The notes under the pieces were generated by a model. That model did not search any database and was not told the DNA's origin. It saw nothing but the letters and a program-made list of their open reading frames with translations. A DNA stretch of 64,000 nucleotides from Alteromonadaceae bacterium. GTDB lineage: Bacteria; Pseudomonadota; Gammaproteobacteria; Enterobacterales; Alteromonadaceae. Numbering within the stretch: the stretch's first letter is position 1; every line of letters begins with the position of its first letter. This document shows positions 33,669 through 42,686 of the stretch, one piece after another. Where the stretch lies: assembly GCA_014872785.1 (NCBI GenBank), contig WKFJ01000057.1:1-64000 (forward strand). Direction: 5' to 3'. The translations under genes and the position numbers were made by a program.

Positions 33669-34951
33669 TTGTCGTTCAGTTCAGCTTCGTTGATTTCGAT
33701 ACCCGATAGTAAAATTTTCACAATAGTTTGCGTGTGCTTGATGTCTATTCGAGGGTCTTCGTTCAACATTATCATATCAGCGTGAAACCCGGGCAAAAGT
33801 TTCCCTACATGGGGTAGCTTGAACATGTCACTGACTGCACCTGTTGCTGAGTGTATAGCGTCAGTCGGGGTCATGCCTGCTTCTACTAGTATCGCAAGTT
33901 CATCGTGCAAGCTAATACCATGAGTTGTACCGGCGTTAGGTGCATCAGTACCTGCTAAGACAGTGATGCCATTTCGATGCATTAAACGGGTGTTCTCTAA
34001 CGCATTTTTCCAATATTCCTCATTGCCGACGTTAGGTGGAAAGCTAGACATCAATCCTGATTTTCCATGACTGCTTACTTTGTAGGCCAAGGGACTGTAT
34101 TGTAATAACTTTCTTCCACGTTGCTGCTGTCCAATCGAAGCGAGGACGGAATTGGTGGGAATTACAAATACCTCACGCTGTGCCAACAGGCTCAACAGTT
34201 CAGTGCTCATGATGCTATTGCCAAAACTATGCACGAGTCCGTCAGCGCCAGATTCAATGGCGTGCAGTGCTGATATTTCATCCATAACGTGTACCACCGC
34301 TAACTTGTTGCGGATATGTGTTGCCTTTACCACGGCTTTCAAGACATCTTGGCTTATGGAGGTGAATCTCATTCCAAACTGCTGTTTCTCAGGCTCAGCA
34401 TCGTAAACAATTTTTATGTAGTCGGAGCCTTCTTGTAGACGTTTCGCAATAAACTCGTCGGCGTCGATTGCGTTTTCGATGGTGGGTATTCTGATGCCAA
34501 ATTGTGTGCCGTGGCCTTCTTTGCTGGTTACCAAGGTTCCCGCGGTAAATAATCGAGCTTGCAGTGTCGTTTGTTGCCTCGAATGCTGATTAGCACGCAT
34601 GAAATTAATGTCAGTAAACATATCGAGTACTGACGTTACACCAAAAGTAAGGTTTTGCTCTAACGCCTGCCCCCAAGAGTGTGTATGAGCATCAATCAAC
34701 CCCGGGATGACATATTGGCCTTTACCGTCAACGGTAGGCAGGTTTTTTGGCGCTTGTTCGGAATTAATCACCTTGCCTTCAAAGATTGTTAATTTTGCAT
34801 TCTCATGCCACGTTGCACCGTCGTATAAGGTGATATTGTTTAACACAAAACTCGGCGTTGTTCGCACTTGGGGTTCAGGGAGCAATGCGATGACGAATAT
34901 AGCTAACGATACTAGTACTAGGACGTAAATTTTAGCGCGGTTACTTGGCAT
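33665..34951 (-). CDS. Membrane-anchored amidohydrolase (imidazolonepropionase/prolidase-like)
   Basis: A 428-residue metal-dependent hydrolase with one N-terminal membrane segment (about 7-24), so the catalytic domain is probably periplasmic. The full set of binuclear-site residues is visible: H89 and H91 (DAHTH), K180 for carboxylation (DYIKIVYD), H221 (VVHVMDE), H241 (LVHSFG) and D336 (LAGTDAPNAG). The family includes Xaa-dipeptidases and other amide hydrolases. It is unusual in being inside an ABC exporter and two-component operon: 12 nt after the permease and overlapping the kinase. It could inactivate the compound that the operon senses and exports, which is inference. Confidence 0.92.
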   Translation of the reverse strand: MPSNRAKIYVLVLVSLAIFVIALLPEPQVRTTPSFVLNNITLYDGATWHENAKLTIFEGKVINSEQAPKNLPTVDGKGQYVIPGLIDAHTHSWGQALEQNLTFGVTSVLDMFTDINFMRANQHSRQQTTLQARLFTAGTLVTSKEGHGTQFGIRIPTIENAIDADEFIAKRLQEGSDYIKIVYDAEPEKQQFGMRFTSISQDVLKAVVKATHIRNKLAVVHVMDEISALHAIESGADGLVHSFGNSIMSTELLSLLAQREVFVIPTNSVLASIGQQQRGRKLLQYSPLAYKVSSHGKSGLMSSFPPNVGNEEYWKNALENTRLMHRNGITVLAGTDAPNAGTTHGISLHDELAILVEAGMTPTDAIHSATGAVSDMFKLPHVGKLLPGFHADMIMLNEDPRIDIKHTQTIVKILLSGIEINEAELNDK

Positions 34952-34963
34952 ACATCTTCTCTC

Positions 34964-35713
34964 TTATGCCTCGGACTGCTTGGCAAATGCCAGATAGGCA
35001 AAAATCGAACAAAAACCAGTGATGAAAACTAAGGCGCCTAAGTGTATGAACCAATGGTGTCCGTCATCCAAACCTTGCACCTTTAACGTCAGCTGTGCCA
35101 AGTGATAAGGGGGGAGTGCGAACGCCATTTTTTGTAAAAACTCAGGGAACAGTTGCAATGGGATCCAAAGCCCAGACAAAAATGACATAGGAAGATAAAT
35201 AAGGTTGACCACTGCAGGGGCAGACTGTGCCTTTAGCGTTAAACCTAGCCACAACCCCAGTGCACAAAATGGTAGTGTACCAAACAGCAGAACTGCCATT
35301 GTTGCAAGCCATTGCTGTGTGCTTAGGCGAACGTCTGCAAGGGTAGCGGCAACCGTGAAAAGGCTAAGGATGATAATTAACGCGAAAACTGCAGAGGTGA
35401 TGAACTTGGCATTAAAGTAAGCAAAAATTGGCATTGGACTTATTTGTTTTAACGCCAACATGTTGCGGTCTTTTTCCACGGCGACTTCTGCACCAAATGA
35501 GAATAATGCCGGCCCCATAACGCCAAAAGTGCAATAGGTGGCGAGTAAGTAAGCCGATGTATTGGAAGCGCCGGGAGGACTGAACAATACGCCAAAAAAT
35601 AAATAGAACATCACTGGAAACAAAAGACTAGGTAGTACAAACGATGGGGTACGCAACGTTTTTACAAGCTCAAAATATGCCTCTAGAAAATATATGCGAG
35701 TGAGTGAATACAT
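34964..35713 (-). CDS. ABC-2 type exporter permease
   Basis: A 249-residue membrane protein with six predicted helices of the ABC-2 type: a first helix region LPSLLFPVMFYLFFGVLF, the conserved loop with EVAVEKDRNMLALKQISPMP, and a C-terminal segment with FLSGLWIPLQLFPEFLQKMAFALPPYHLAQL in pieces, a signature of DrrB/YadH-like permeases. It pairs with the ATPase 12 nt upstream. Together they form a small exporter of the NatAB/LnrLM/YvfRS type for lipophilic drugs or peptides. Confidence 0.93.
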   Translation of the reverse strand: MYSLTRIYFLEAYFELVKTLRTPSFVLPSLLFPVMFYLFFGVLFSPPGASNTSAYLLATYCTFGVMGPALFSFGAEVAVEKDRNMLALKQISPMPIFAYFNAKFITSAVFALIIILSLFTVAATLADVRLSTQQWLATMAVLLFGTLPFCALGLWLGLTLKAQSAPAVVNLIYLPMSFLSGLWIPLQLFPEFLQKMAFALPPYHLAQLTLKVQGLDDGHHWFIHLGALVFITGFCSIFAYLAFAKQSEA

Positions 35714-35725
35714 GATGTGGTTCTC

Positions 35726-36610
35726 CTAGTGACTTGCGTGATTAAGTGTGCTCAAGAAAGCGTCTTCTAAACTGGTTTGGGTAATGGTGAGATCGTTAAC
35801 AACAAACGACTTTCGATAAAGTTGCGCTAACAGTTTTTCAGGGGTCGCTGTTTTAACAACAAAATAATCGTTAATCGGTTCTAGTCTTGTCTCAAGTGCA
35901 TTTTCTAGTTCTTGCTGGCTACCTTTAAATTGAAAACGCATGTGTTTTTCAGCCATACGCCCTTTTAGTTCTGAAGGGGTGGTTTCAGCTAACAACTTAC
36001 CCTTGTCCAAAATCACAATGTCATCTGCTAGGGCATCAGCCTCTTCTAGGTAGTGTGTGCAAAGCACGATGGATTTGCCTTGCGCTTTTAGCTGTTCTAT
36101 GCACTGCCAAAACTGCTTTCTTGATGCGATATCGAGCGCTACCGTCGGTTCGTCTAAGATTATTAAATCTGGGTCTCCACAGATTGACATGGCAAACAAT
36201 AGTCGCTGTTTTTGCCCGCCCGATAAATGACGGACTTGCTTGTGTTCAATGTCCTCCAACATCGCGGTTTTTGAAATCATGTCGTAAGGCAAATGCTTCA
36301 GATAGTAGCTTGAGAATAAGGTTAAATGTTCTTTGACCGTCAGGTTTTCGGCTAAGTTGGCTGATTGTAAAATAGCGCCGATTCGATGCTTAACCTGATT
36401 ATTGCCGGGAGCGTGCCCGAATAATGACAGGCTTCCAGAACTGGGGTGTTGCCTGCCTAGAACGAGGTTGAACAGCGTGGTTTTACCCGCACCATTTTCT
36501 CCAAGCAAAGCAGTGACGCCACCAGCTTTAATGGTAAAACTGACCTCATCTAGTGCTTTGCAATCTACATAGTGCTTACTGACACCTTGTATCTCAATTG
36601 TGTTTGACAT
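35726..36610 (-). CDS. ABC exporter ATP-binding protein
   Basis: A 294-residue ATPase with Walker A GENGAGKTT (about 37-45), signature HLSGGQKQR, Walker B LIILDEPT and a C-terminal extension of the DrrA/CcmA type that helps dimerisation. I start it at the ATG at 36610, preceded by AGGAG 9 nt upstream; the longer frame from a TTG at 36643 lacks such a signal. First gene of the operon ATPase, permease, amidohydrolase, kinase, regulator. The 190-nt region upstream, shared with a divergent gene, must hold the operon promoter. Confidence 0.95.
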   Translation of the reverse strand: MSNTIEIQGVSKHYVDCKALDEVSFTIKAGGVTALLGENGAGKTTLFNLVLGRQHPSSGSLSLFGHAPGNNQVKHRIGAILQSANLAENLTVKEHLTLFSSYYLKHLPYDMISKTAMLEDIEHKQVRHLSGGQKQRLLFAMSICGDPDLIILDEPTVALDIASRKQFWQCIEQLKAQGKSIVLCTHYLEEADALADDIVILDKGKLLAETTPSELKGRMAEKHMRFQFKGSQQELENALETRLEPINDYFVVKTATPEKLLAQLYRKSFVVNDLTITQTSLEDAFLSTLNHASH

Positions 36611-36834
36611 GTTTGTTCGCTCCTGTTTACCAGTTACAAACAAGTTTGCCTCACAGCTTGTTGTTCAACTATGTGCCTTTGTCACCAATTCGATATGACA
36701 AATGTCACTAGGTCACTTTTTATTCCAACTTATCGTTTGAAAAGGACACTCCGAGGCATTGCTAAGACAAGGGGGATAAAGTGGAGTAAGTTGTAATAAA
36801 ACAACATTTCATTAACATTTGGACAGTAGTAATC

Positions 36835-37728
36835 ATGGAATCTCGTTTTATTTTTCCACGCAAGTTTGCGTCTCTTTGTCTTTCGGCTCTGATTGTTTGG
36901 AGCTTTTCTATTTTCGCGTCTGCCGCCTTTGGCATGACGACAGTGACTCATTTGGAAGCTAAAGATACCCGTAATGGCCTTATCAAAGACATTTTAACGC
37001 TGGCCATCAGCAAGAGTGATGAGGCCGCTAACATCAGTATGAACACCATAGATGAGGCCTTAACCGAAGCTCGGATGATGGAGTATGTCAAAGCGGGAAA
37101 CTTGAGCGTGATGTGGAGCGGTACGCAGTTGCGTTACGAAGAAGAGATGCTGCCGATTCGCGTACCGATATTAAAAGGCATGTTGGGACATCGTATATTC
37201 ATTATTCGCGAAGGTGACCAAGCTAAGTTCAACAATGTTAATACGCTGGCTGACCTTAAGCGTATCCCATTGGGACAAGGTCGTTTTTGGGGAGACACTT
37301 TAGTACTCAAAGATGCACAAATGAATGTTGTTGACCCGGTTAAATATGAAAGCCTGTTTCATATGTTAGAAGGTGAACGCTTCGATTTTTTCCCGCGCGC
37401 ATTACACGAACCGTGGAACGAGGTTCAGCGTTGGGAAGACCTTAACTTGGCCATTGAAAACAACATTTTACTGGTCTATCCCTTTGCCCTGTATTTCTTT
37501 GTGGCGCCTGATAATCAGTATTTAGCTAATGTGATAGAGCAGGGATTCAGAAGAGCCATAGCCGATGGTAGTTATAATAAATTGTTTTACTCAAATGAAG
37601 TGATTAAAGATGCCTTGGAAAGGTCTAATTTAAAAGCGCGTAAAGTGTTTAGACTGCCTAACCCACATATGCATCCTGACACCCCTGTCGATGAAAAAGA
37701 GCTCTGGCTAGAGCTAACCGAACTCTGA
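36835..37728 (+). CDS. Periplasmic substrate-binding-protein-like gene
   Basis: A 297-residue exported protein with a signal peptide ending around residue 33. The mature part follows the two-lobed SBP_bac_3 plan: an N-terminal strand and helix, IRVPILKGMLGHRIFIIREGD as the hinge region, and RRAIADGSYNKLFYSNEV near the end, typical of family 3 solute-binding proteins. The usual N-terminal ligand-binding motif is weak and no transporter genes are adjacent, so it may be a stand-alone sensor or binding protein, as is common in Alteromonadales. It is divergent from the ABC/two-component operon, and could share its control. Confidence 0.8.
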   Translation: MESRFIFPRKFASLCLSALIVWSFSIFASAAFGMTTVTHLEAKDTRNGLIKDILTLAISKSDEAANISMNTIDEALTEARMMEYVKAGNLSVMWSGTQLRYEEEMLPIRVPILKGMLGHRIFIIREGDQAKFNNVNTLADLKRIPLGQGRFWGDTLVLKDAQMNVVDPVKYESLFHMLEGERFDFFPRALHEPWNEVQRWEDLNLAIENNILLVYPFALYFFVAPDNQYLANVIEQGFRRAIADGSYNKLFYSNEVIKDALERSNLKARKVFRLPNPHMHPDTPVDEKELWLELTEL

Positions 37729-37754
37729 TGAATGAGTCTGGGAAAAGCGCTTAT

Positions 37755-38756
37755 TTAAAACAGTGAGCTTAGATCCCAGGTTTCAATGACTGCATCAGAA
37801 GTTAGGGTAATTATCTGATTGCTATCTAATACTTGGATGTCCATTACAGTAGACCCCATTGACTGCGAAGTGGCCATCCAAGTAGCGACTTCACTCCCCG
37901 TTTCTGTTGACCACAAACTCACCTCAGTTTTTGGTGATGTTGTAATCAGGTATTTGTCTGAGTTAATGAACATGCCGAGGCGAAAGAAACGATATTGCTG
38001 CCAGTAGTCGAGTTCTACCAATATTCGGTTTTGCCAAGGTCGCCAGAAGGCCTGCTGATTTAGTGCATCTGAAATAAAAAACAACGAGTTGTCTTCATTG
38101 CTGATCATGCTGGTGATGCGAAACGGCGTGGTATACTCGTTTTGAGTGGCATAAACCTTCAAGTCAGTTACGACTACTTTGCCGTCATTACCCGCAGAAA
38201 ATAGGAAATCACGATTTTTGCTAACGAGTAGTTTGATGACTTCATTATCGTGGAAATGGCTCTGACGAAACACCTGATTGTTCAGGTCGGCGAAGATAAG
38301 CGAACCGTCAGAATTACCGGTAACTAGCACATTGTCGCTTACAAAGGTCATTGAGGTAATCGCTGCGTCGCCGAGTTGTTGGCGAAAGTCTAAGCTACCC
38401 AACAATGAAAAATCATCAAGTTGCCACAAGCTAAGACTCTTTCCGTCACTAGTGACAAGTCGCTGTTCGGAATCTGATATCGCAAAACTACGGGTATCGC
38501 GGCTTAACTCATTTGTCCCCATTGCCTGTAAGGGTTCGCCACTAGCAATATTCCAGCGAGTAAACACAGGACCTTGCGTCATCAGATAGGCGTGTTGGTT
38601 GTCTTTGCTTAATGTCGCCTGTAGCACAAGCTCTTGGGTTAATTGGTTTTTACTGGTTGCAGTCAACGTGGGCAGCTCTTTACTGCAACCTTGAGTCAGA
38701 ACGACTAGGATTAAAATAAAAAGGCAACGGATAACGTTAGTGTCACGACTTAGCAT
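37755..38756 (-). CDS. WD40-like beta-propeller lipoprotein
   Basis: A 333-residue protein with a signal peptide ending in VLTQGC, a lipobox-like site with Cys at about residue 24. The rest reads as WD40-type repeats of about 40 residues (SDSEQRLVTSDGKSLSLWQL, SDNVLVTGNSDGSLIFADL, KNRDFLFSAGNDGKVVVTDL, SDKYLITTSPKTEVSLWS), a seven-blade propeller. It should be anchored in the periplasm and act as a binding scaffold. It lies last in the minus-strand run DUF885, redox-cyclase, lipoprotein, propeller, about 100 nt after the preceding gene. Function unknown. Confidence 0.85.
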   Translation of the reverse strand: MLSRDTNVIRCLFILILVVLTQGCSKELPTLTATSKNQLTQELVLQATLSKDNQHAYLMTQGPVFTRWNIASGEPLQAMGTNELSRDTRSFAISDSEQRLVTSDGKSLSLWQLDDFSLLGSLDFRQQLGDAAITSMTFVSDNVLVTGNSDGSLIFADLNNQVFRQSHFHDNEVIKLLVSKNRDFLFSAGNDGKVVVTDLKVYATQNEYTTPFRITSMISNEDNSLFFISDALNQQAFWRPWQNRILVELDYWQQYRFFRLGMFINSDKYLITTSPKTEVSLWSTETGSEVATWMATSQSMGSTVMDIQVLDSNQIITLTSDAVIETWDLSSLF

Positions 38757-38857
38757 GTGTTTACCTTTCTTTTTTATTAAATACAGGGTTGGCTGTGTTT
38801 GATACTCATAATCTTACGCATAGCTCTTGCTTTGCGCCAATTTTTACTCAAGCGGCA

Positions 38858-39556
38858 TCAATTAATACGAGTACCAAACTCAAAACCGCATTGATTTATG
38901 ATGGGAAACTTTTGTACAGGTCTAAGTTTAATCAACTTTATCTGACTAATTTGATCCTGTACTTCTTCATGGCTTATTTCCATAAACCATGCGTCGTTGG
39001 AAGGGTAGTTGTATAGCATCTCAATATACTGATTGCCGCGAATTCGCCATTTACCTTGCAGGTATTGCTCGTCTTCTTTGGCGACATCGGCAGCAATCAA
39101 ACGATATTCGTTATTAGATTCTAGAACCAGGGTCAGATCTTTTTGGCAACTGCTGGCGACGTATTTGTTTGCGATATCTGCGGTGTTGGCGCCTTGATGC
39201 GGATCAATGCCCGCGGGTACTAGGTAGAGTCCAATCGTATCTTTGGTGAACCAATGGTTTTGACTAGTGAGTGAGCGAATATCGTAAATCGGCCAATACA
39301 ATTCGTCCATGACCAATGCCACTGCGTCTAACTTTGTGGCGTCTTGCAGTAAAGGAGAGCCAATAATAGTGGAGTTTCTGACACCTTTTGGGAAGACATA
39401 GTCGTTTATTTCAACTGTGAAATCGGCGGCTTCCAATCTTTCGGCAATTTGTTTGGTAGTGTCATCAGATAGGTACCGGGCATGCAGCAAAACGGTGGTG
39501 TTCTGACAACCTGAAATAAATAAGACTAAGACAAGTAGGCAGTATAAACGCTTCAT
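38858..39556 (-). CDS. Hypothetical lipoprotein
   Basis: A 232-residue protein with a clear lipoprotein signal: MKRLYCLLVLVLFISGC, Cys at residue 17. The mature domain has no family I recognise. Its first part (LLHARYLSDDTTKQIAERLEAADFTVEINDYVFP in pieces) looks like an alpha/beta unit. Three further cysteines occur near residues 17, 133 and 226. It starts 33 nt after the redox-cyclase stop and is probably cotranscribed with it, so a role in sensing or in tethering the cyclase's extracellular side is possible but unproven. Confidence 0.8.
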   Translation of the reverse strand: MKRLYCLLVLVLFISGCQNTTVLLHARYLSDDTTKQIAERLEAADFTVEINDYVFPKGVRNSTIIGSPLLQDATKLDAVALVMDELYWPIYDIRSLTSQNHWFTKDTIGLYLVPAGIDPHQGANTADIANKYVASSCQKDLTLVLESNNEYRLIAADVAKEDEQYLQGKWRIRGNQYIEMLYNYPSNDAWFMEISHEEVQDQISQIKLIKLRPVQKFPIINQCGFEFGTRIN

Positions 39557-39589
39557 AAAATCCTTTTTATCAATTTGTACTATTGTGTT

Positions 39590-41152
39590 TTAGCGGCTTA
39601 ATCCATTTAGAAAGTACATTTCATGTTTATCATGGTTTTTTACTTGCAGGCATCCGCGGGGCTCGACAATAGCAACATCTTTAATAAGTTGGTAGGTACT
39701 GTCTGAAATATTGATGCGACCTTTTTCGCTGCACCCTTCCATCCGTGCAGCCAAGTTGACAGTATCGCCCCAGATGTCATAACAGAACTTTTTCTCCCCA
39801 ACAACACCTGCCATTACCGGACCGGTGTGAATACCTACGCGACTTTCGAACACGCAAAGGCCTGCTTTTTCATTGGTTTCTTTTAGTTTTTCTCCCACTT
39901 CAAATACGCGCATGGCAAATTCGCAGCATTTACGCGCGTGCTCAGGATCTCGAATTGGCAGGCCGCCGGCTAACATGTACGCATCGCCTATGGTTTTGAT
40001 TTTTTCTAAACCTAATTCGTGCGCAATACGGTCATACTCTTTGAAGTAGGCATTAAGAGAGTCAACGAGTAATTGGGGGGCAACACTGGACGCAATGCGG
40101 GTGAAACCTACAAAATCCGAGAAAAATAAGGTGACCTGTTCGTAGTATCTCGCCTGTGTTGAACCGTTTTCTTTTAATTCGATCGCGGTGTATTCTGGCA
40201 AAATATTGAGTATGATTTTTTCCGACTTCTCTTTTTCCTTGTACAGTTCAGCGGTACGTTTTTCAATGACTTCCTCAAGATATGCATTTGCTCCGAGGCT
40301 TTTTACTTTTTCCAATACCACTTCTGGCTCTGGTCGTAATCTATCATCGTCGGTTTGCTCCAACATCAATACCTTATTGCGTTGGTCAAGTAGCAGTAAG
40401 GTGGGATACAGAGTATCTGTTCCTTGTCCTACAGGAGCTGGCACCGCTTGTCGATTAACTAGGTTGTATTGCTTGGCAAATTTGAAATCGACATCTATCA
40501 AGTAGTGGCATACCAGTCCGTGTTTATCCGCCAGTTGCTGCATTTCATCATGTGACTGAGTGCTGACAAAAGCCAAACGAATACCCTCGGCTAAGATGTT
40601 TTTGTATTCCCTTATGAGTGCTTCAACTTGCACCGAGCAAAATGGGCACCAGTTACCTCTGAAAAAGTAAAATAAAATGGGACCTTCACCAATGGCGCTG
40701 CGAGTGATTGGATTGCCTTTGTGATCGTCGAAAACAAAATCGGGCAAACGATTACCTACTTTCAGTGTTGTTTTAGCGACTGTGACCCTGGTTAGATATT
40801 TAGTCAGCAGAACAACTGAGGCGACGTGTAACCAGGTGATTGTTAAGTAAGAGAAGGAGTAAGCGAGTTGGTCAGAAGCGGCGACAGTAGCGTAGACCCC
40901 TGAGAGTATAAGCGTCACTAAGATGCCGTGAAGCATGACCCTTGTTTCAACAATTTTTCTAGCACCGATAAAGAATCCGTAGGCCGGAAATATAAAATTG
41001 ACGAGGGTAAGTACCAAATTTCGCCAGTCAAACTCAAAGATAAGCAGCGCAACCAAAATAAGTCCTGATAGGTTGATAAAACCTATCAGCAGCGGGTTAA
41101 TGTATCGCTTTATTACAGTATGCGCTGTTTGCATAAGTGCCTGTTGTTCCAA
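39590..41152 (-). CDS. Membrane protein fusing a thioredoxin-fold redox domain to a class III adenylate cyclase
   Basis: A 520-residue protein with four membrane helices (about 21-120), a peroxiredoxin/AhpC-TSA-like domain (about 131-285) with the dithiol motif C169-P-F-C172 in RGNWCPFCSVQ, a linking helix (about 287-320) and a class III nucleotide cyclase domain (about 335-520). The cyclase residues are complete: metal ligands D346 and D390, adenine-selecting K386 and D459, and transition-state N466 and R470. So it should make cAMP as a homodimer, on the cytoplasmic side together with the redox domain. It lies 12 nt after DUF885 and before two lipoprotein genes. The idea of redox-gated cAMP synthesis is inference. 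Confidence 0.92.
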   Translation of the reverse strand: MEQQALMQTAHTVIKRYINPLLIGFINLSGLILVALLIFEFDWRNLVLTLVNFIFPAYGFFIGARKIVETRVMLHGILVTLILSGVYATVAASDQLAYSFSYLTITWLHVASVVLLTKYLTRVTVAKTTLKVGNRLPDFVFDDHKGNPITRSAIGEGPILFYFFRGNWCPFCSVQVEALIREYKNILAEGIRLAFVSTQSHDEMQQLADKHGLVCHYLIDVDFKFAKQYNLVNRQAVPAPVGQGTDTLYPTLLLLDQRNKVLMLEQTDDDRLRPEPEVVLEKVKSLGANAYLEEVIEKRTAELYKEKEKSEKIILNILPEYTAIELKENGSTQARYYEQVTLFFSDFVGFTRIASSVAPQLLVDSLNAYFKEYDRIAHELGLEKIKTIGDAYMLAGGLPIRDPEHARKCCEFAMRVFEVGEKLKETNEKAGLCVFESRVGIHTGPVMAGVVGEKKFCYDIWGDTVNLAARMEGCSEKGRINISDSTYQLIKDVAIVEPRGCLQVKNHDKHEMYFLNGLSR

Positions 41153-41164
41153 CTTAGTGAGTGA

Positions 41165-42469
41165 CTACCAACTTAATGAGCTAGGGACTCGCGGCGAAGA
41201 CAGTAAATCAGTAAATATTGCCCAGCGCTCTTTCTCCGTTTGCGCGTTTGCTTCGACATAGTCTTTTACCAAATCTTTACCCCAATTGTAATTGATTACA
41301 TAGGCACCGTATTTCTCCACAAAGCGTATGCGTTGCTCTGCTTTTGCAGCATCCACCAGAGCATATTTAGCTTGAAGTTCGATAGCTTGCTCTCTGGTAA
41401 TAGAGCCATTGATATAATCTCTTGCGACTTCATTGCCTGCGTAGGATAGTTTTGCTCGTAAATCTAAGTAGTCTTGATATTTTTGGGCGTATTTAGGGTC
41501 TAGACCCGCCAAAGGCATCAATTTATTTCGTTCAAACTCTATTCTTTTGTTTCCTGGGAACGCCATCGCTATTCCATAGTTTGCAGAGCCTTCAGCAATA
41601 AGTGATTGTGGGCTGAATAAAGGGTAAACGGATAGCTCTAGCCAGCCTTTTTTGTTTACCAACTCGGACTCAAGGCGTGCGTTGTAGGTGTGGTGGCCGG
41701 GGTAGCCTTCATGACATCCCAAATCCACCGCACGAGGAATATAAATAGGAAAGTCAGTATTAATTTGAATGAGGCTTATCGAGTTCCCCTGGTACCAGTT
41801 GTAGCCTGACCATGCCTTGTCGTTGACGTATTCGATGGTGAATGACTCATTTTCCGGGAGTGACATCTTCTTTAAGGTTTTCTCTCGGCATCCCTGCATC
41901 GCCGCTTTAAAAACGATGTCGAGTTTTTCTTTAGGTATTTGCACTTTTTTTTGCAAAGCATCGATACGAGTTAATAGGTCGCCTTCACCTTCAAGGCCGG
42001 TATCTAGGTTTGCCAGTACTTGGTCAAAATAACTGTAGTCATAAGTGGGCGGTAGTGTGTCGTATAGTGCCACCGCTTCTTGGTTGAAGTTGCGTTCATA
42101 ATTCGGATTATTGGCTTTTTTGGCCAATTGCTCTGCGTGAAAAACCAGCGCACCCAACTGTTTGATTAGGTAGTGTTTGCGTAGCTGGATGTCTTTGTCA
42201 GTGGAAGACGGTACAGATTTAACTGTTTTTATCAGTAGTTTGCCTTGCTCGCTAATTTTCGCCAGTGGCCAGTCCTGCTTTTTCAAGCCTTCCTTCAGTG
42301 TCTCAGGTCCATAATAAGCATCCACATATACGGGGTCGTGTAATCCGACAGCCAATACCAGCTGAACATAGTTTTCAGAGATGTCGTAAAATTCGGGCGT
42401 TGACTCTGCATTGACTTGTAAAGCGAGCATGAGTAAACCGATCAAGGTACATTTGTTCTTAAGTTTCAT
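41165..42469 (-). CDS. Exported DUF885 family metallopeptidase-like protein
   Basis: A 434-residue protein with a signal peptide ending near residue 21 (ALQVNA). The DUF885 zinc-site motif HEGYPGH is at residues 253-259, with the second glutamate ligand E293 in LIAEGSANYG, as in gluzincin-type peptidases. It should be a periplasmic peptidase or carboxypeptidase of unknown substrate. Start at the ATG at 42469. It is the first gene in the minus-strand run with the redox-cyclase (12 nt gap). Upstream, a 217-nt gap separates it from the divergent amylase gene. Confidence 0.88.
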   Translation of the reverse strand: MKLKNKCTLIGLLMLALQVNAESTPEFYDISENYVQLVLAVGLHDPVYVDAYYGPETLKEGLKKQDWPLAKISEQGKLLIKTVKSVPSSTDKDIQLRKHYLIKQLGALVFHAEQLAKKANNPNYERNFNQEAVALYDTLPPTYDYSYFDQVLANLDTGLEGEGDLLTRIDALQKKVQIPKEKLDIVFKAAMQGCREKTLKKMSLPENESFTIEYVNDKAWSGYNWYQGNSISLIQINTDFPIYIPRAVDLGCHEGYPGHHTYNARLESELVNKKGWLELSVYPLFSPQSLIAEGSANYGIAMAFPGNKRIEFERNKLMPLAGLDPKYAQKYQDYLDLRAKLSYAGNEVARDYINGSITREQAIELQAKYALVDAAKAEQRIRFVEKYGAYVINYNWGKDLVKDYVEANAQTEKERWAIFTDLLSSPRVPSSLSW

Positions 42470-42686
42470 TTTGTTTTATCTGTAGGGGCTATTGGTGCAA
42501 CAATTTGCATGAGTCGTGAGCCAATATCAAGCGCGCTAAGTAAAAGCCTTGTGATTAGAATTGTGTAGCTGTAAAGCCCTTGTTCACGCAAAGAATGGTT
42601 ATGCATTCGTATTCACTACAATTGCTATTACGCAGGTGATATTTTTCTACTAATCTGTACTAACCAAAATTTTAAGCTGACCCCAT

